Under the pieces are notes generated by a model that saw only the letters and a list, made by a program, of their open reading frames with translations, was not told the DNA's origin and did no database searches. The translations under genes and the position numbers were made by a program. From Mesorhizobium sp. Root552 (GTDB taxonomy: Bacteria > Pseudomonadota > Alphaproteobacteria > Rhizobiales > Rhizobiaceae): a stretch of DNA of 64,000 nucleotides. Positions 25,094 through 33,784 of the stretch are shown in pieces; position 1 is the first letter of the stretch, and the number at the start of each line of letters is the position of its first letter. The DNA lies in NCBI RefSeq assembly GCF_001427285.1, contig NZ_LMFV01000005.1, forward strand, positions 60,508 through 124,507, given 5' to 3'.

Positions 25094-26731
25094 ATGAACA
25101 CCCTGCCGACCGAGTTCCCGGATTTTGGGCTGACGCCCGAACAGCGCCGCATCGCAGTGCGGGGCCACACCTATGAATGGCCGGGCATGGATGGAGAACG
25201 CGGCGAAATCTGGTGCTACAGCGACCGCTTTTCCTATCGCGCCGGCGAGACAGTGCTGCTTTTCGTCAGTTCGACAGCACCGCAGTTCGACCTTGATATC
25301 GTTCGCGACGGCAGCAGCGAGGCAGCGGTTTTCACAGCCGCACGGATTGCGGCACGCTGGCAGGATACGCCGGATCAATGCTCGGTCGATGGCTGCAACT
25401 GGGAAAGCAGCTATGCGTTCGGCATCGACCTCGACTGGCCCTCCGGCGCCTATCGCATCACGCTGACCGCTGAAAACCGTGACGGCCAGCTTATCCGTAG
25501 CCAGCACCTGTTCATCGTCTCGCCCAATCCCGGCAAGAAGCCCCGCCGCATTCTCCAGGTGGCCGCAACCGGCACATGGCTTGCCTACAACACATGGGGC
25601 GGCTCCAATCACTATCAGGGCATCACCGGGCCCAATCGCGACCAGTACGCCTGCATGGTCTCGACCCAGCGCCCCTGGTGCCGCGGCTTCGTGACCTTGC
25701 CGCCCGATGCGCCGCGCGTGCCGCTGGAAGTCGCGATGCCGCCGAGGACCGTGCCGCGCTACCCCCACATGGAATGGGCCTACGCGACTGGCCACTCGAA
25801 GAAATACGCGTCATCCGGCTGGGCAAGTTACGACAGCCATTTCTTCCGCTTCGCCGAACGCGCCGGCTACGCAGTCGATCTCGCCAGCCAGCACGACCTG
25901 CATTTCCGCCCCGAGATCCTCGACGGCTACGATTGCGTCGTCTTCGTCGGTCATGACGAATACTGGACATGGGAAATGCGTGATGCCATCGACAACTATG
26001 TCGAAAATGGTGGCCATGCCGCGCGCTTTGCGGGCAACTTCATGTGGCAGACACGCCTTGAAGACGAGGGCCGCCGTCAGGTTTGCTACAAATATCGCGC
26101 TCGCGCCGAAGACCCTGTCTATAAGAGCGGCGATGTCACCCGCGCCACCAATTCATGGGAAGCTCCCGAAATCGGACGGCCGGGTTCTCGCACCTTCGGC
26201 CTCAACGCCACGCGCGGCATCTATGCCGGCTGGGGTGGTTGCGCACCGCGCGGCGCACGAGGTTTCCCCGTCTATCGCCCCGAACACTGGGCGTTCGCCG
26301 GTACCGGCATCTACTATGGCGACGTGCTTGGAGCGGAAAGCCACGTCTTCGGTTATGAGGTGGACGGCCTCGACCATGAAGTTCGTGGCGGCCTGCCCGT
26401 TCCTACCGCCACCAGCGGCGCACCTGACGGCTTGCAGATCCTTGCCCTCGGCATGGCAAGCCAGGTCGAGGAAAGCGCCGACATTGCAGCCGAAGACCAG
26501 TTCCTTGGCGACGAAGACGGACGCTTTTCCGCCGAGACATTGTTCGGCAACGCCAGCGATGCCAATCTGGAAAAGGTCAAGCGCGGCAACGGCATGATCG
26601 TCAATTTCCCGCTGGGCAAGGGCGAAGTCTTCCATGCCGGCAGTTGCGAGTGGGTGGCAGGCCTGCTCAGAAGTGATGCGATGGTCGAACACGTCACCAG
26701 AAACGTGCTTGATCGCTATCTCGGAAAGTAG
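25094..26731 (+). CDS. N,N-dimethylformamidase large-subunit-like hydrolase
   Basis: A 545-residue cytosolic protein resembling the large (beta) subunit of N,N-dimethylformamidase, which hydrolyses an amide bond using a mononuclear iron. Conserved stretches include WCYSDRFSYRAGETVLLFVS, WLAYNTWGGSNHYQG, and DCVVFVGHDEYWTWEMRDAI. No small subunit gene lies beside it, and the closest known activity may not be its own. It opens a four-gene plus-strand operon of amine-type enzymes. The start is uncertain: ATG 25094 has AAAGG upstream, while ATG 25064 would add ten residues. Confidence 0.78.
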   Translation: MNTLPTEFPDFGLTPEQRRIAVRGHTYEWPGMDGERGEIWCYSDRFSYRAGETVLLFVSSTAPQFDLDIVRDGSSEAAVFTAARIAARWQDTPDQCSVDGCNWESSYAFGIDLDWPSGAYRITLTAENRDGQLIRSQHLFIVSPNPGKKPRRILQVAATGTWLAYNTWGGSNHYQGITGPNRDQYACMVSTQRPWCRGFVTLPPDAPRVPLEVAMPPRTVPRYPHMEWAYATGHSKKYASSGWASYDSHFFRFAERAGYAVDLASQHDLHFRPEILDGYDCVVFVGHDEYWTWEMRDAIDNYVENGGHAARFAGNFMWQTRLEDEGRRQVCYKYRARAEDPVYKSGDVTRATNSWEAPEIGRPGSRTFGLNATRGIYAGWGGCAPRGARGFPVYRPEHWAFAGTGIYYGDVLGAESHVFGYEVDGLDHEVRGGLPVPTATSGAPDGLQILALGMASQVEESADIAAEDQFLGDEDGRFSAETLFGNASDANLEKVKRGNGMIVNFPLGKGEVFHAGSCEWVAGLLRSDAMVEHVTRNVLDRYLGK

Positions 26732-26740
26732 AGTCTTTTC

Positions 26741-28126
26741 ATGCCGCAAGCAGCAAAACCTTCCACCTCGGCTGAAGCAGCGCGCCCGCCGTCACATCTG
26801 TTTTACGTGACGCGACTGCGCCGGCCGCTCGTCGAGCGGGCCGAGGGAATCTATTTCTGGACGCAGGATGGTCGTCGCTTCATCGACGGCTCCAGCGGTC
26901 CGATGGTCTCCAACATCGGCCATGGCAACCGCACCGTCATCGAGGCGATGAATCGGCAGATGGAAAAGACCACCTTCGCCTATCGCCTGCATTTCGAAAA
27001 CGAGCCGGCCGAAGAACTGGCGCAGCGGCTCGCCGCGAAAATGCCGGGCGACCTCGACCGCATCTTCTTCGTCTCGGGCGGTTCGGAAGCGGTGGAGTCT
27101 GCGATCAAACTCGCGCGCCAATGGGCAGTCGCAACCGGCCAACCCAAGCGCTGGAAGGTGATCTGCCGCTTTCCGTCCTATCATGGCGGTACGATGGGTG
27201 CGCTCGGCGTCACCGGCGACCTCGCCCTGACCGAGACCTTTTCCCCGCAAATCCAGCCTATGCCTGCGATCCCGGCACCGACGGCCTATCGCGACCGCGA
27301 CAACCTTTCCATGGAACAGCGCGGGCTGCGCTACGCCGACATGCTGGAGGAGAAGATCCTTGCCGAAGGGCCGGAAAGCGTCGTCGCCTTCATCATGGAA
27401 CCGATCGGCGGGGCTGCCACCGCAGCTCTTGTCCCGCCGGACAGCTATTTTGCCCGTATCCGCGAGGTTTGCGACAAATACGGCATCCTGCTCATCCATG
27501 ACGAAGTGATGTCGGGCGCTGCCCGTACCGGCCGCTACCTCGGCGGCGATCACTGGAACTGTCGGCCCGATATCGTCACCATGTCCAAGGGTATCGGCTC
27601 AGGCTATGCGCCGCTCGGCGCGATGGCTGCATCGCGTCGCGTGGTGACGCCCGTGCTCGACATGGGCGGCTTCCAGCATGGCTACACCTATGCCGGCAAT
27701 CCGCTTGCCTGCGCAGCCGGTGTGGCCGTGCTCGGTGAAATGGAAAGGCTCGGCTGCGAAGCCAACGCCGCCGCAATGGGCGATCTTCTGGTTTCCGAGC
27801 TTCACGGCCTCGCAAAGCGCTTCCCCTTCATCGCCGGAATTCGCGGCAAGGGTCTTCTGATCGGTGCCGACATGGTGGCCGATCCCGTCACCTTCGCGCC
27901 GCTTCCCAAGAAGCTCAACGCCAACCAGCACCTGCTCGACCTCGCCTACGAACGCGGCCTGATCGTCTATTCGCGCCGTATCCGGGGCGACGGCATCGAG
28001 GCCGACAATTTCATTCTCGCCCCGCCGCTCATCATCACGCGCGATCAGATCGGCGAGATGGTGGCGATCCTCGGCGATGCGCTGGTAGCGCTCGCCCGCG
28101 AACTTGATCTGCCGGTCGATGGCTGA
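26741..28126 (+). CDS. Class III PLP-dependent aminotransferase
   Basis: A 461-residue omega-aminotransferase. The fold-type I elements are visible: FVSGGSEAVESAIKLARQW, EPIGGAATAA, LLIHDEVMSG and the PLP lysine in IVTMSKGIGSGYAPLGAM. Members transfer amino groups from terminal amines such as putrescine, beta-alanine or GABA to keto acids; the substrate here is not defined. It begins 9 bases after the dimethylformamidase-like gene and overlaps the acetyltransferase gene by 8 bases, so the operon is tightly coupled. Confidence 0.9.
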   Translation: MPQAAKPSTSAEAARPPSHLFYVTRLRRPLVERAEGIYFWTQDGRRFIDGSSGPMVSNIGHGNRTVIEAMNRQMEKTTFAYRLHFENEPAEELAQRLAAKMPGDLDRIFFVSGGSEAVESAIKLARQWAVATGQPKRWKVICRFPSYHGGTMGALGVTGDLALTETFSPQIQPMPAIPAPTAYRDRDNLSMEQRGLRYADMLEEKILAEGPESVVAFIMEPIGGAATAALVPPDSYFARIREVCDKYGILLIHDEVMSGAARTGRYLGGDHWNCRPDIVTMSKGIGSGYAPLGAMAASRRVVTPVLDMGGFQHGYTYAGNPLACAAGVAVLGEMERLGCEANAAAMGDLLVSELHGLAKRFPFIAGIRGKGLLIGADMVADPVTFAPLPKKLNANQHLLDLAYERGLIVYSRRIRGDGIEADNFILAPPLIITRDQIGEMVAILGDALVALARELDLPVDG

Positions 28127-28628
28127 GCCCGCCGCCTCCGCCATCACGACCCGGCCTGCCCGGATCGAGGACGCCGAGGCAATCCACGGCTCGCTGCTCG
28201 GCATTGCCGAGATCGTCGGCGAACTGCACAAGGTGACCAGCACTCCCGACGACATCAGGCGCTACGGTTTCGGCACTCACCCGGCTTTCGAAGTGCTGAT
28301 CGCAGAAATTGATTCAGAATTCGCCGGCATGTGCCTGTATTTCCCGATCTTTTCGAGCTGGATGGGTAGGCCGGGCGTCTATATCCAGGACCTGTTTGTG
28401 GCCGAGCGCTTCCGTGGCCTGAAGGTCGGCGAACGCCTGCTGCGCCGCGTGGCGAAACTGTCGAAAGACGCTGGCGGGGTCTATCTGCGCCTGTCGGTCG
28501 ATACCGAAAATTTCAGGGCGCAGGCGTTCTACGACCGACTCGGCATCAAGTTCGTACCTGACGAGCAGGTGCACAAGATCCTCGGCGAGGCCTTTTTCCG
28601 GCTCGCCGACACCGACAGTCAAGCCTGA
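28119..28628 (+). CDS. GNAT acetyltransferase resembling diamine N-acetyltransferase
   Basis: A 169-residue GNAT enzyme. The order of motifs is close to spermidine/spermine acetyltransferase: TRPARIEDAEAI at the start, GFGTHPAFEVLIAE in the middle, then VYIQDLFVAERFRGLKVGERLL, which carries the acetyl-CoA pyrophosphate loop, and NFRAQAFYDRLGIKF. It therefore probably acetylates a primary amine, but the exact acceptor is inferred. The ATG at 28119 overlaps the end of the aminotransferase gene by 8 bases. A deacetylase gene follows 10 bases later. Confidence 0.82.
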   Translation: MAEPAASAITTRPARIEDAEAIHGSLLGIAEIVGELHKVTSTPDDIRRYGFGTHPAFEVLIAEIDSEFAGMCLYFPIFSSWMGRPGVYIQDLFVAERFRGLKVGERLLRRVAKLSKDAGGVYLRLSVDTENFRAQAFYDRLGIKFVPDEQVHKILGEAFFRLADTDSQA

Positions 28629-28638
28629 GAGGACAAGG

Positions 28639-29676
28639 ATGAAAGCCTTCTACGCTGCAGAGCAAAAGCGCCATGACCCGAAGGCGTTCCTCTCCAGCGG
28701 CGCGCCGAAGCCCAACCCGGAACAGCCGGAGCGGGTCGAGCGCCTGCTCGCTGGCGCCAAAGCCGCAGGCTGCACCATCGAGCGCCCGCGCAATCACGGT
28801 CTCGGCCCTGTGGCGGCGATCCACACGCCGGAATATCTCGATTTCCTCGAGCACATCTTTGAGCGCTGGCAGCGTATCGAAGGCGCTTCTGAAGAAGTCA
28901 TCCCCAACATCCACCCGATCGCACGTGGCGGCTCCTACCCCGCTTCCGCCGTCGGCCAGGCCGGTTATCACATGGCCGACACCGCCTGCCCTATCTCGGC
29001 CGAGACATGGGAAAGTGCGCTGTGGAGCGCTTGGAGCGCGGTCGAGACGGCCGAGGCCGTGCTGGCCGGCGCACCCGCCGCCTATGCGCTTTGCCGTCCA
29101 CCCGGTCACCACGCCTTTGCCGATGTCGCCGGCGGCTTCTGCTTCTTCAACAATTCGGCAATTGCCGCGCAGGTGCTGCGACGCGGCGCCACCCGCGTTG
29201 CCATCCTCGACGTCGACCTGCACCACGGCAATGGCACGCAGGGCATCTTTTATGCGCGCCCGGACGTGCTCACCGTCTCGCTTCACGCTGACCCGGTGCG
29301 CTTCTATCCCTTCTTCTGGGGCTATGCCGACGAACGCGGCGAAGGCCCAGGCCTCGGCTACAATCTCAACCTGCCCTTGCCGCGCAAATCCAGTGACGCC
29401 GTGTTCCTGAAAACGCTCGAAGCCGCCTTCCAGCGCATCCGCGCTTTTGCGCCCGAGGCGCTTGTGGTCGCGCTCGGCCTCGATGCTTTCGAGGGCGATC
29501 CCTTCGGCGGGCTGTCCGTTTCCACGCCGGGTTTCGCCCGCATCGGCGAAGCCATCGCCGGTCTTGGCCTTCCCACCGTCATCGTGCAGGAAGGCGGTTA
29601 CCTGTGCGATGCGCTCGGCGACAACCTCACCGCTTTCCTGAGCGGCTTCGGCAGCAAGATGAAAGGCGCGCTCTAG
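28639..29676 (+). CDS. Acetylpolyamine amidohydrolase-like (histone deacetylase family) enzyme
   Basis: A 345-residue zinc deacetylase, similar in length and motif spacing to bacterial acetylpolyamine amidohydrolase. The catalytic residues are His157 and His158 in RPPGHHAF, the zinc ligands Asp193 and His195 in DVDLHHGNGTQ and Asp282 in LGLDAFEGDPFG, and Tyr321 in EGGY. It would remove acetyl groups from N-acetylated amines. A GNAT acetyltransferase encoded immediately upstream makes a polyamine-type substrate likely. Its stop overlaps that of the convergent class V enzyme by 4 bases. Confidence 0.87.
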   Translation: MKAFYAAEQKRHDPKAFLSSGAPKPNPEQPERVERLLAGAKAAGCTIERPRNHGLGPVAAIHTPEYLDFLEHIFERWQRIEGASEEVIPNIHPIARGGSYPASAVGQAGYHMADTACPISAETWESALWSAWSAVETAEAVLAGAPAAYALCRPPGHHAFADVAGGFCFFNNSAIAAQVLRRGATRVAILDVDLHHGNGTQGIFYARPDVLTVSLHADPVRFYPFFWGYADERGEGPGLGYNLNLPLPRKSSDAVFLKTLEAAFQRIRAFAPEALVVALGLDAFEGDPFGGLSVSTPGFARIGEAIAGLGLPTVIVQEGGYLCDALGDNLTAFLSGFGSKMKGAL

Positions 29677-30935
29677 CGTTGCTGGCGCAGCATGGCGATG
29701 GTCCGGTGCACGCTTTCCAGCGTTTCGCCGATCTCGCCTGCCGTGTTGTAGTGCGCAATGCCGATGCGCACGACGCCATCGTCCGCCGGAATGCCGAGCT
29801 GGTGCACAACTTCCCAGGCGTAGTTGTGCCCTGACCAGAGGAAGATGTTTTCCGCGTTCATCTGCCGCACGATGCTCTCAGGCGAAATGCCAGCCACCGT
29901 GAACGACACCGTTGGCACCCGATGCTGTAGCCTTGCCGGATCGGTGATGCCCTGGATGGTCAGACCGGCAATATCGGACAGCCCGTCGATGAGCTTTTGC
30001 GCCAGCGGGTTCTCATAGGCGATCGAGGCTTTGTAGGCCGCCGTTATCTTCGCCCGGCGCGAACCCTTCTCGCCTGCCATCTCGCCCAGTGCCTCGAAAT
30101 AGCCGACCGCCGCCGACAGCCCCGCCAGCAGTTCGATCTGTGGCGTACCGGTTTCGAACCGCTCCGGCAGGCCGTTGGACGAACAGCGGCACTTGTAGGG
30201 CGTCAGCGCGTCGATCACATCGCGCCGCCCCCACAGCACGCCGAGATGCGGCCCGAAGAACTTGTAGGCCGAGCAGGCGAGGAAGTCGCAGCCGATGTCC
30301 CGTACGTCGACCAGCCCGTGCGGCGCGAACTGCACTGCATCGACATAAACCAGTGCGCCAGCCTGCTTCGCCAGCCGCGTCAGCGCCTTCACGTTGTTGA
30401 TCGAGCCGGTCAGGTTCGAGGCGTAGTTAAGCGCCACCAGCCGTGTCCTGTCGCTCAACGCCTCCGCCAACGCCTGCTCCTCGACCTGCCAGCTTTGCTG
30501 GTGGAAAGGCACCCAGCGCACCACCAGCCCGCGATCCTCCGCTAGTTGCAGCCAGGGCGAAACATTGCCTTCGTGGTCCATGCGGGTCAGCACGATCTCG
30601 TCGCCCGGCTTGAAATCGCGGCCGAGCGTGCGCGACATGTGGTAGGTCAGCGTCGTCATGTTGGCGCCGATGATGATCTCCTCCGGCGTCGAAGCGCCAA
30701 GGAAATCGGCCATCGCCTGATGCGCCTCGTCGACAACCTGCCCTGCCGCCACTGTCGTCTCAAAGTATCCGCCCAGATTGGCGTTGGTGGTCAAAAGGCA
30801 GCGCGCCACGGCGTCCGCAACCGCCTGCGGCACCTGCGTGCCGGCCGGATTGTCCAGGTAAATCCGCCTTTTGCCGTTGTCGGCAAGGTTCAGCGCCGGA
30901 AACCGGCCGCGCACGGCATCGACTGAAAATCCCAT
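29673..30935 (-). CDS. Cysteine desulfurase-like class V PLP enzyme
   Basis: A 420-residue fold-type I PLP enzyme of the SufS-like subfamily. The Schiff-base lysine is in FLACSAYKFFGPHLG. Other landmarks are YLDNPAGTQVPQ near the N-terminus, TRMDHEGNVSPW, and VSFTVAGISPESIV near the C-terminus. Members of this branch are annotated as cysteine desulfurases, but few have been tested, and a C-S or C-N lyase acting on another amino acid is possible. No suf or isc genes lie near it. It converges on the amine operon, with the aldo/keto reductase gene 36 bases upstream on the same strand. Confidence 0.85.
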   Translation of the reverse strand: MGFSVDAVRGRFPALNLADNGKRRIYLDNPAGTQVPQAVADAVARCLLTTNANLGGYFETTVAAGQVVDEAHQAMADFLGASTPEEIIIGANMTTLTYHMSRTLGRDFKPGDEIVLTRMDHEGNVSPWLQLAEDRGLVVRWVPFHQQSWQVEEQALAEALSDRTRLVALNYASNLTGSINNVKALTRLAKQAGALVYVDAVQFAPHGLVDVRDIGCDFLACSAYKFFGPHLGVLWGRRDVIDALTPYKCRCSSNGLPERFETGTPQIELLAGLSAAVGYFEALGEMAGEKGSRRAKITAAYKASIAYENPLAQKLIDGLSDIAGLTIQGITDPARLQHRVPTVSFTVAGISPESIVRQMNAENIFLWSGHNYAWEVVHQLGIPADDGVVRIGIAHYNTAGEIGETLESVHRTIAMLRQQR

Positions 30936-30971
30936 GTTCTCCCCCTCACGCTGTCCAGCGCCGCGACCGCA

Positions 30972-32036
30972 TCATGGGCACGGATTGCCGACACGCTGGT
31001 GAATTGCATCGACGGCTTTCTGCATCTCGTCCGTCCATGTCACATCGACCGAGGATAGCGCCATCTCCAGCTGCCAGATTGCCGTTGCGCCAATGATGTT
31101 GGACGTCACGAACGGCCGGCTCGAAACATAGGCACTCGCAAACAAAGCCGGCTCCATGCCGAACGAACGCGCCAGTTCGTTATACTCAAGCTGCACCTCG
31201 GCCGCATTCGGCGTCTCGTAGCGCTGCCCGCGATTGAAAAGCTGCGAACGCGACCCCGCCGGCCGTGCGCCGTGATCGTATTTGCCCGTCAGATAGCCCT
31301 GCCCCAGCGGCGAGTAGGCAAGCAGCGCCACGTTTTCGAATGCGCAGACCTCGGCCAGATTGACCTCGAATGTGCGGTTGAGCAGGTTGTAGGCGTTCTG
31401 CAACGAGATGGGGCGCGGGCCAATGCCCTTGTCGGCCTCGGCGAGGAACTTCATCACGCCCCAGGAACTCTCGTTCGACAGGCCGAAATGCCTGATCTTG
31501 CCCTGCTTCACCAGCTCGTCAAAAACCGCCAGCGTTTCCGCTATCGGCGTGCCGCGATCCGCCTTTCCGGCCGGGGAGGCTGCCAGTTGGCCACCGATCC
31601 GGGTCGGATTGGAGCCCCACGGCACCTCCCGGTCCGGCCAGTGGATCTGGTAGAGATCGATGTAGTCAGTTCCCAGCCGCGCCAGCGATTTTTCCACCGC
31701 ATCGAAAATGTCGGCACGCGTAAGCCTCGATGGCCGCCCGTCGCGAAACCACTGGTTTTCCGTCCGGCCCACCACCTTGGAGGCCAGCACCACCTTGTCG
31801 CGGTTGCCCTTGGCCTTCATCCACGTGCCGATGGTTTTCTCGGTCCTGCCCTGCGTCTCCGCCTTTGGCGGGATCGGGTACAGTTCGGCAGTATCGATGA
31901 AATTCACGCCGTGCTCGAAGGCCAGATCCATCTGCGCATGGCCCTCGGCTTGCGTATTCTGCTGGCCCCAGGTCATCGAGCCAAGGCAGATTTTCGACAC
32001 AGCCAAGTCCGTCCGGCCGAGGCGGCTCATTTTCAT
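30972..32036 (-). CDS. Aldo/keto reductase (Tas-like)
   Basis: A 354-residue NAD(P)H-dependent oxidoreductase of the aldo/keto reductase superfamily. It shows the N-terminal strand MKMSRLGRTDLAVSKICLGSMTWG, the active-site Tyr in FIDTAELYP, the Lys in VVLASKVVG, and the His in YQIHWPDR. A long loop (SNPTRIGGQLAA) is typical of the Tas/YajO branch. The physiological carbonyl is unknown; reduction of an aldehyde formed by the nearby aminotransferase would be logical but is only inference. It is in tandem with the class V PLP enzyme. Confidence 0.9.
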   Translation of the reverse strand: MKMSRLGRTDLAVSKICLGSMTWGQQNTQAEGHAQMDLAFEHGVNFIDTAELYPIPPKAETQGRTEKTIGTWMKAKGNRDKVVLASKVVGRTENQWFRDGRPSRLTRADIFDAVEKSLARLGTDYIDLYQIHWPDREVPWGSNPTRIGGQLAASPAGKADRGTPIAETLAVFDELVKQGKIRHFGLSNESSWGVMKFLAEADKGIGPRPISLQNAYNLLNRTFEVNLAEVCAFENVALLAYSPLGQGYLTGKYDHGARPAGSRSQLFNRGQRYETPNAAEVQLEYNELARSFGMEPALFASAYVSSRPFVTSNIIGATAIWQLEMALSSVDVTWTDEMQKAVDAIHQRVGNPCP

Positions 32037-32149
32037 GAATGGTCTCCATCGGAAAGTCCGGCGTGGTCACGCCTCTGGATGCCCCACAACATAGGCAAAT
32101 CGCGCGGGCCGTCCAACCCCGGCAAGCCCGTTAGAAAAATGTGGATTGT

Positions 32150-32677
32150 CTACTTGCGACGGGCACCCGCCGCCTTGTTCTTGGCCTCGTCGATCAGCAT
32201 GTTCGCAACCTGCATGCGGATCATCGCCCTTTGGCGCAAATGGGACGGCACCCGGTCGGGGTGGTTGGCAAAGGCGAAGCTGCGGCGCAGTTGCCCGTAG
32301 TCGACGCCGGGCTGACCAAGGCCCAGTTCGGCAGCGATCGATGCAGGATCGATAGGTGGCAGTTTTTCCTGCTGTTCCGGCGTTTCACCGGCCAGTGCCA
32401 ATCTGGCCTGGTCCAGCAGCGCGGCAAATTCGGCTGCGAGATCGTGCCCGCTCTCGCGGTATTGCGCCGCCAGCGCTTCCTCGGAAACCTTGATCCGGCC
32501 GGAATGCAGTTCATCGACGACGGCGAGATAGTCGAAGGCGACCGACGGCTTGGGCGCAGCCTCCTCCTCGCTTTCGGAAGCGACGAACAGGTCGTCGAGC
32601 AACGAAGCGAAATCACGCTTTGCGCCAGTACCGATTTCAGCCTCCCCCTCGAGCAGCATCTCGACGGTGAAAAGCAT
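32150..32677 (-). CDS. Hypothetical protein with C-terminal J-domain-like HPD segment
   Basis: A 175-residue acidic protein. The first 110 residues have no recognised domain. The C-terminal 45 residues read as a J-domain-like helical pair: QLRRSFAFANHPDRVPSHL with HPD at residues 139-141, then a helix to the C-terminus. HPD is the DnaK-stimulating tripeptide of J proteins, but the helices are shorter than in a full J domain. It may be a degenerate co-chaperone. No chaperone genes lie nearby. Confidence 0.65.
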   Translation of the reverse strand: MLFTVEMLLEGEAEIGTGAKRDFASLLDDLFVASESEEEAAPKPSVAFDYLAVVDELHSGRIKVSEEALAAQYRESGHDLAAEFAALLDQARLALAGETPEQQEKLPPIDPASIAAELGLGQPGVDYGQLRRSFAFANHPDRVPSHLRQRAMIRMQVANMLIDEAKNKAAGARRK

Positions 32678-32970
32678 AGGGTCGTGGGGTTAAGAATGAA
32701 TGCCCGCGTTTGTAAGGAATTTAGCTGCCGGCAATCCAACACCGCAAAAAGCCGGGCTACACTTTCGTGCAGCCCGGAATGCGCCAGTTGGCGAGGAAAA
32801 CCGGCACTAGCCGGCTTCAACTATACGCAGCCGACCCGTTTTAGGTTTCATCTCCAGCCAAGATTCTCGCAAAAAAGCGCACCACATGGCAGCCATGCGC
32901 ATGTTGCACTGCACAATTGTCATGAATCACCTATATTGCAGCTCTGGGAGGACAACTAAGGAGCCTGATC

Positions 32971-33135
32971 ATGGGGTTCTATATAGAACTGTTCGCCCGC
33001 CCCCGCCCACAGGAGCAGACACGCTATCGCGCGGCGCTTGCGCTGCTCAACTCGATGAGCAACGCCGACCGCGCCGATATCGGCATCAAGCCTGCCGACT
33101 TTCCGCGCGTCGCACGTGAAATGGCGCTTCGCTGA
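32971..33135 (+). CDS. Small DUF1127-like protein
   Basis: A 54-residue basic protein beginning MGFYIELFARPRPQEQ and containing LLNSMSNADRADIGIKPADF. This resembles the YjiS-like DUF1127 motif (L..M.D..L.DIG....D). AGGAG lies 6 bases before the ATG, and the reading frame uses GC-rich codons like its neighbours. DUF1127 proteins are RNA-binding or stress-associated in other rhizobia. The gene is shorter than many gene callers accept. A TATATT element sits upstream (32933-32938), which may be a -10 box. Confidence 0.7.
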   Translation: MGFYIELFARPRPQEQTRYRAALALLNSMSNADRADIGIKPADFPRVAREMALR

Positions 33136-33138
33136 AAA

Positions 33139-33645
33139 TCAGCGTCCGCCCAGGAACATGATCTTGCCCAGCGGCACGCCGTAGTGGCGCAAGATGCCGT
33201 AGGCAGTCGTCAGGTGGAAATAGAAGTTCGGCATCGCGAAGTTGAGCAGGTACTGGCTGCCGCTCATTGAAAGCTCTCGGCCGCCGACCTTTAGCTCGAT
33301 AACCCTGTCTTCCGAACCCTCGATGTCGGCGGCGGAAAAGCTCGACAGATGTTCGCCCACCTTGGCGATACGGGTCTGCAACTCGGCAAAGCTTGCCTCA
33401 TTGTCCTCGTATTTCGGAACGTCGCGGCCAGCGAGGCGCGACGGCGCGCCCTTGGCGTGGTCGGTAGCGATCTGAACCTGTCTCGCCAGCGTGAACATGT
33501 CGGGTGCAAGCCGCGAGGTCAGAAACGTGCGGGGGTCGATCTTGCGTTCCACGGCGTTCTTCTCGGCCGCTTCAAGCACCCCTGACAACGCCTTCAACCG
33601 TGCGGCAAACACCGGCACGGACACGTCATACATCGAAATCGCCAC
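33139..33645 (-). CDS. DUF1993 family protein
   Basis: A 168-residue protein of the DUF1993 family, recognised from ISMYDVSVPVFAARLKALSGVL, LAPDMFTLARQVQIATDHAKG, and MPNFYFHLTTAYGILRHYGVPLGK. The GTG start at 33645 gives the usual family N-terminus and has GGAG 7 bases before it; the longer frame upstream adds unrelated residues. The fold is a DinB-like four-helix bundle, with unknown function. It ends 3 bases from the convergent DUF1127-like gene. Confidence 0.85.
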   Translation of the reverse strand: MAISMYDVSVPVFAARLKALSGVLEAAEKNAVERKIDPRTFLTSRLAPDMFTLARQVQIATDHAKGAPSRLAGRDVPKYEDNEASFAELQTRIAKVGEHLSSFSAADIEGSEDRVIELKVGGRELSMSGSQYLLNFAMPNFYFHLTTAYGILRHYGVPLGKIMFLGGR

Positions 33646-33784
33646 AATATTTCTCCAAAAAGCTTCGGGAACCGCCGCGCGCGGAGATAGCGCCTTCCGC
33701 GTGGGATTTTCAAGCGCATCCGCCGTCTTGAGCGCGCCGCATTCGGCAATAAGATTCGGAACGTCGCCGTCAGGAGATTCGCCG

